Assembly: GCA_031269635.1 (NCBI GenBank)
Contig: JAISYY010000386.1
Location: 1-5,953, forward strand
Direction of reading: 5' to 3'
Origin: Tannerella sp.
GTDB lineage: Bacteria; Bacteroidota; Bacteroidia; Bacteroidales; Tannerellaceae
Length of the DNA: 5,953 bases
Part shown: one piece after another, positions 5,530 through 5,953 of the stretch
Numbering within the stretch: the first letter of the stretch is position 1
How the letters are laid out: the number at the start of each line of letters is the position of its first letter
The notes under the pieces: generated by a model
What the model was told of the DNA's origin: nothing
The model's input: only the letters and a program-made list of their open reading frames with translations
Databases searched by the model: none
Position numbers and translations under genes: made by a program

Positions 5530-5549
5530 TGGTGCAAACGCCTCTTTGG

Positions 5550-5953
5550 ATGAATACAGTACTTAAACGGACATATCCGGAAGACAAAGATTTTCAAAAA
5601 CTCGTCATTCTAATTGGATACTTATCTGGAAGAATCGGACAAAACCGCACATTCCATTTGTGAATCTTTCAATAAGACGGATACGGTCAATCATGCAGTT
5701 GTCGTTTATTCTGCAAATGAAGCCGTTGGTTGCGGGGCTATCCGTGCGTACTCGTCCGGTACAGTCGAGATCAAGCGGATGTTCGTCCGGGAAGATCAAC
5801 GAAGAAAAGGCATTGCCTCAATGATACTGGATGAACTGGAATGGTGGGCGAAAGAATTGGGCTTTTTAAGATGTATCCTGGAAACCGGGGAAAAACTGCC
5901 CGAAGCCATCCGCCTGTATCAAAAGAAAGGTTATTCAAGGATTGCCAATTACG
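5550..5953 (+). pseudogene. GNAT-family N-acetyltransferase, frameshifted near the N-terminus and cut by window edge
   Basis: From ATG 5550 the frame reads MNTVLKRTYPEDKDFQKLVI, then L (codon 5610-5612). It then goes on out of phase and stops at 5661-5663. One base later the phase changes: from TTG 5614 a frame continues (LDTYLEESDKTAHSICESFN) to the window end. Dropping one A at 5612-5613 joins both parts into one protein of at least 134 residues. The joined protein has the GNAT fold signature: VVVYSANEAVGCGAIR (50-65, beta strands 2-3), VEIKRMFVRE (72-81), the acetyl-CoA loop QRRKGIAS (83-90, Q/R-x-x-G-x-A) and the C-terminal LPEAIRLYQKKGY (116-128). GNAT enzymes transfer acetyl from acetyl-CoA to an amine, but the substrate cannot be told here. 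The last 15-30 residues are probably beyond the edge. It diverges from sufB. The in-frame ATG at 5529 is an alternative start. A sequencing or assembly error could equally explain the shift. Confidence 0.8.

Noticed and set aside
5605..5799. 64-codon minus-strand frame
   Set aside because: It is antisense to the GNAT gene, whose frame carries clear acetyltransferase motifs.

Overview
The window reads as a piece of a Bacteroidetes (most likely Bacteroidales) chromosome. Three things point there: a two-component-regulator propeller protein of the kind that begins hybrid two-component systems, promoters matching the Bacteroidetes pattern TTTG-N20-TAnnTTTG instead of -35/-10 boxes, and A/T-rich leaders mostly without Shine-Dalgarno sequences. 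This is inference from sequence features; no database search was possible.

Layout, left to right. (1) 1-800, minus strand: the N-terminal 266 codons of a secreted or membrane-anchored beta-propeller sensor, cut by the window edge, with a well-formed promoter at 833-864. (2) 801-1105: a gene-free spacer with small direct and inverted repeats. (3) 1106-1767: a scar of mobile-element debris. It holds a 28-codon ORF whose stop overlaps the start of a topoisomerase III (topB) gene, only 17 recognisable codons of that topB, then, back to back on the other strand, the C-terminal part of an IS5-family transposase that still has a plausible promoter. A 50-bp imperfect inverted repeat follows, just downstream of sufD. 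(4) 1768-5346, minus strand: an intact sufB-sufC-sufD operon, transcribed right to left. (5) 5347-5549: a divergent intergenic region with a palindrome over a possible sufB promoter. (6) 5550-5953, plus strand: a GNAT acetyltransferase reading frame that carries an apparent one-base frameshift near its N-terminus and runs off the window.

SufB, SufC and SufD together form the SufBC2D scaffold that assembles Fe-S clusters, with SufC supplying ATP hydrolysis. The cysteine desulfurase (sufS) and sulfur-transfer gene (sufE/sufU) that often accompany these genes are not in the window. Downstream of sufD, where sufS commonly sits in related operons, there is mobile-element debris instead. The most notable points are this scar, the long hairpin after sufD whose mismatches favour folding on the suf mRNA strand, and the broken GNAT gene. 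I see no convincing novel defence, retron or CRISPR-like system here.
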